Source: Chitinophaga niabensis | GTDB taxonomy: Bacteria > Bacteroidota > Bacteroidia > Chitinophagales > Chitinophagaceae | Assembly: GCF_900129465.1 (NCBI RefSeq) | Contig: NZ_FSRA01000001.1 | Span: forward strand, 1,240,001 to 1,304,000 | Reading direction: 5' to 3' | Length of the DNA stretch: 64,000 nucleotides | In this document: one piece after another, positions 62,876 through 64,000 of the stretch | Layout: every line of letters starts with the position of its first letter | Position numbering within the stretch: position 1 is the first letter of the stretch | Notes under the pieces: generated by a model | Database searches by the model: none | The model's input: only the letters and a program-made list of their open reading frames with translations | What the model was told of the DNA's origin: nothing | Program-made: the position numbers and the translations under genes

Positions 62876-63193
62876 TTAGAGGTTTGCCTGAATTTTCTTT
62901 TCCAGTACAGATCTTGGAACAGCGCCCACCTGCTTGTCTACCACCTGGCCATTTTTGATGAACAGGATAGCAGGGATACTGGTGATGCCGTAGTTCATGG
63001 AGATCTGAGGGTTGTTGTCTACATTCACTTTACCTACGTTCACTTTACCATCGTAGTCTTTAGACAATTCTTCGATCACTGGTCCGATTGCGCGGCAAGG
63101 ACCACACCATTCTGCCCAAAAGTCTACCACGGTTAATTTATCCGAATTCAATACACTGGATTGAAAGTTCGCATCTGTGAATTCTAAAGCCAT
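62876..63193 (-). CDS. trxA: Thioredoxin
   Basis: A 105-residue thioredoxin with the active site WCGPC (C30, C33), the buried Asp in VVDFWAEWCGPC, and the cis-proline loop SIPAILF. It reduces protein disulfides in the cytosol. It is on the same strand as the dnaE end, 106 bases downstream. Confidence 0.95.
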   Translation of the reverse strand: MALEFTDANFQSSVLNSDKLTVVDFWAEWCGPCRAIGPVIEELSKDYDGKVNVGKVNVDNNPQISMNYGITSIPAILFIKNGQVVDKQVGAVPRSVLEKKIQANL

Positions 63194-63299
63194 TTTTATA
63201 GATTTAAAAGTTTATAATTTCTATGATTGGTTTCTGTGTTTCGCGCTGCAATATATGCAAAAACTAAACCGGTGTAAAAGTACTGCTTTTTTGACACGC

Positions 63300-64000
63300 C
63301 TACTTATTGATTGTGTCAATATAGATATCGATGTCCGGCTGTTTCATTAAAAACTGCGCCAGTTCGTCATTCATCTCAATATGCCGGTTAAAAGTATGCA
63401 GTTTTACGGTCAGATCTTCCTGCCGGTCTATCAGCTGCAGGTAAATCTCACATTTTCCGGGGTTTTTAGCCGCATTATCCACCAGGAAGTCGATTATCTC
63501 CGGTGTAATGTGCTGCGGCTGGGTAACCAGCCCTAATTTCCTCGTATGTGCCCTTTTTACCTCCTGGAGCAGGTGCATGCCCTGGATCTTGAATTCGTAC
63601 TCGTTTTCGTTAAAACGCTTGGATTTGAAGGCGCCATTCACATATAAACAGAGCCCTGCCTTGAAATGGGTAGTGAATTTCAGGTAATCCTCGCTCCAGA
63701 GGGCAAATTCGAACTTCCCGGTCATATCCTCCAGCGCCATGATCCCGAACTGTTTATTGTTCCGGGAGATCCTTTCCACTGCGCTGGTCACAAAAACAGC
63801 CATACGGAAGGAGCGTTCCCGGCCTTTATTGTTGTCTGAAGCCACGGAAATGAGGTTCTGGTAGTCCAGCACTTCCTGGATGGTGTTCATATTGTAATAC
63901 TTCATCTCAAACTTATAATCGTCCAGCGGATGCCCGGAGATATAGATCCCTGTTACATCCCGTTCGTTATTAAGTTTGATGGTGAGTGGCCACTGATCGC
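63300..64000 (-). CDS. dnaE: DNA polymerase III alpha subunit, C-terminal end (5' end outside window)
   Basis: The frame is open to the right edge, so the Met at 63905 is internal. Bases 63906-64000 encode VTGIYISGHPLDDYKFEMKYY, the conserved segment of DnaE before the OB-fold. The rest has the OB domain (FVTSAVERISRNNKQFGIMALEDMTGKFEFALWSEDY), which binds single-stranded DNA, and a C-terminal region for binding other replisome parts (RAHTRKLGLV). The polymerase active site is outside the window. Confidence 0.93.
   Translation of the reverse strand, partial: DQWPLTIKLNNERDVTGIYISGHPLDDYKFEMKYYNMNTIQEVLDYQNLISVASDNNKGRERSFRMAVFVTSAVERISRNNKQFGIMALEDMTGKFEFALWSEDYLKFTTHFKAGLCLYVNGAFKSKRFNENEYEFKIQGMHLLQEVKRAHTRKLGLVTQPQHITPEIIDFLVDNAAKNPGKCEIYLQLIDRQEDLTVKLHTFNRHIEMNDELAQFLMKQPDIDIYIDTINK

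Overview
The window reads as chromosomal DNA of a Bacteroidota bacterium, most likely a Chitinophaga-like member of the Chitinophagaceae (inferred from gene content, not from a search). The signs are two type IX secretion cargoes (a type A tail on an M43 protease, a type B tail on a propeller/SprB-repeat protein), promoters of the TAnnTTTG kind, few Shine-Dalgarno sequences, BshC of bacillithiol synthesis, MqnE of the futalosine menaquinone route, many Bacteroidota-style lipoproteins, and adjacent glgA-glgC. I see no rRNA, tRNA, CRISPR array, insertion sequence or prophage. The genes look like ordinary core and accessory genome, mostly short operons separated by clear hairpin terminators.

Layout. 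1-12 kb: end of a Gfo/Idh/MocA oxidoreductase, a metallophosphoesterase divergent from a lipoprotein amidase, a DeoR regulator, a minus-strand group (secreted protein, SRPBCC protein, sialidase-like protein), metY with a promoter/operator, a nitrilase-family amidase, an M60-like secreted peptidase, an NTF2-like protein, a secreted propeller protein, and an unusual ChrB-AraC fusion. 12.2-17.5 kb: a tight five-gene sugar operon (GH88 hydrolase, TIM-barrel isomerase, Gfo/Idh/MocA, SDR, MFS), probably for uptake and catabolism of an unsaturated-uronate disaccharide. 17.7-27.6 kb (minus strand): a hybrid histidine kinase, ferritin, glutamate racemase, and a TolC-HlyD-permease-permease-MFS efflux operon with no ABC ATPase gene. 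27.7-32 kb: a small lipoprotein, a FAD/Fe-S D-lactate-dehydrogenase-type fusion and a DUF72 protein.

32.1-39.6 kb is a glucan/glycan block: glgA, glgC and a GH130-family gene on the plus strand converge on two GT4 glycosyltransferase genes, one of them fused to a C-terminal (alpha/alpha) barrel-like domain. The grouping suggests an uncharacterised storage or cell-associated glycan pathway. 39.8-48 kb: bshC, a FUSC transporter and smc, with a 530-base structured intergenic region before smc that carries a long perfect inverted repeat built of 11-base units.

48-64 kb: an MFS gene followed by a tandem duplication that copied its own 3' end, a lipoprotein with a dehydrogenase propeller and cytochrome c, a six-gene minus-strand run (CNT nucleoside transporter, M43 protease, mqnE, DUF192 lipoprotein, GT87 membrane glycosyltransferase, lipoprotein), a T9SS type B surface protein, trxA, and the C-terminal end of dnaE running off the right edge. 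All functional calls come from reading motifs by eye; no database search was run.
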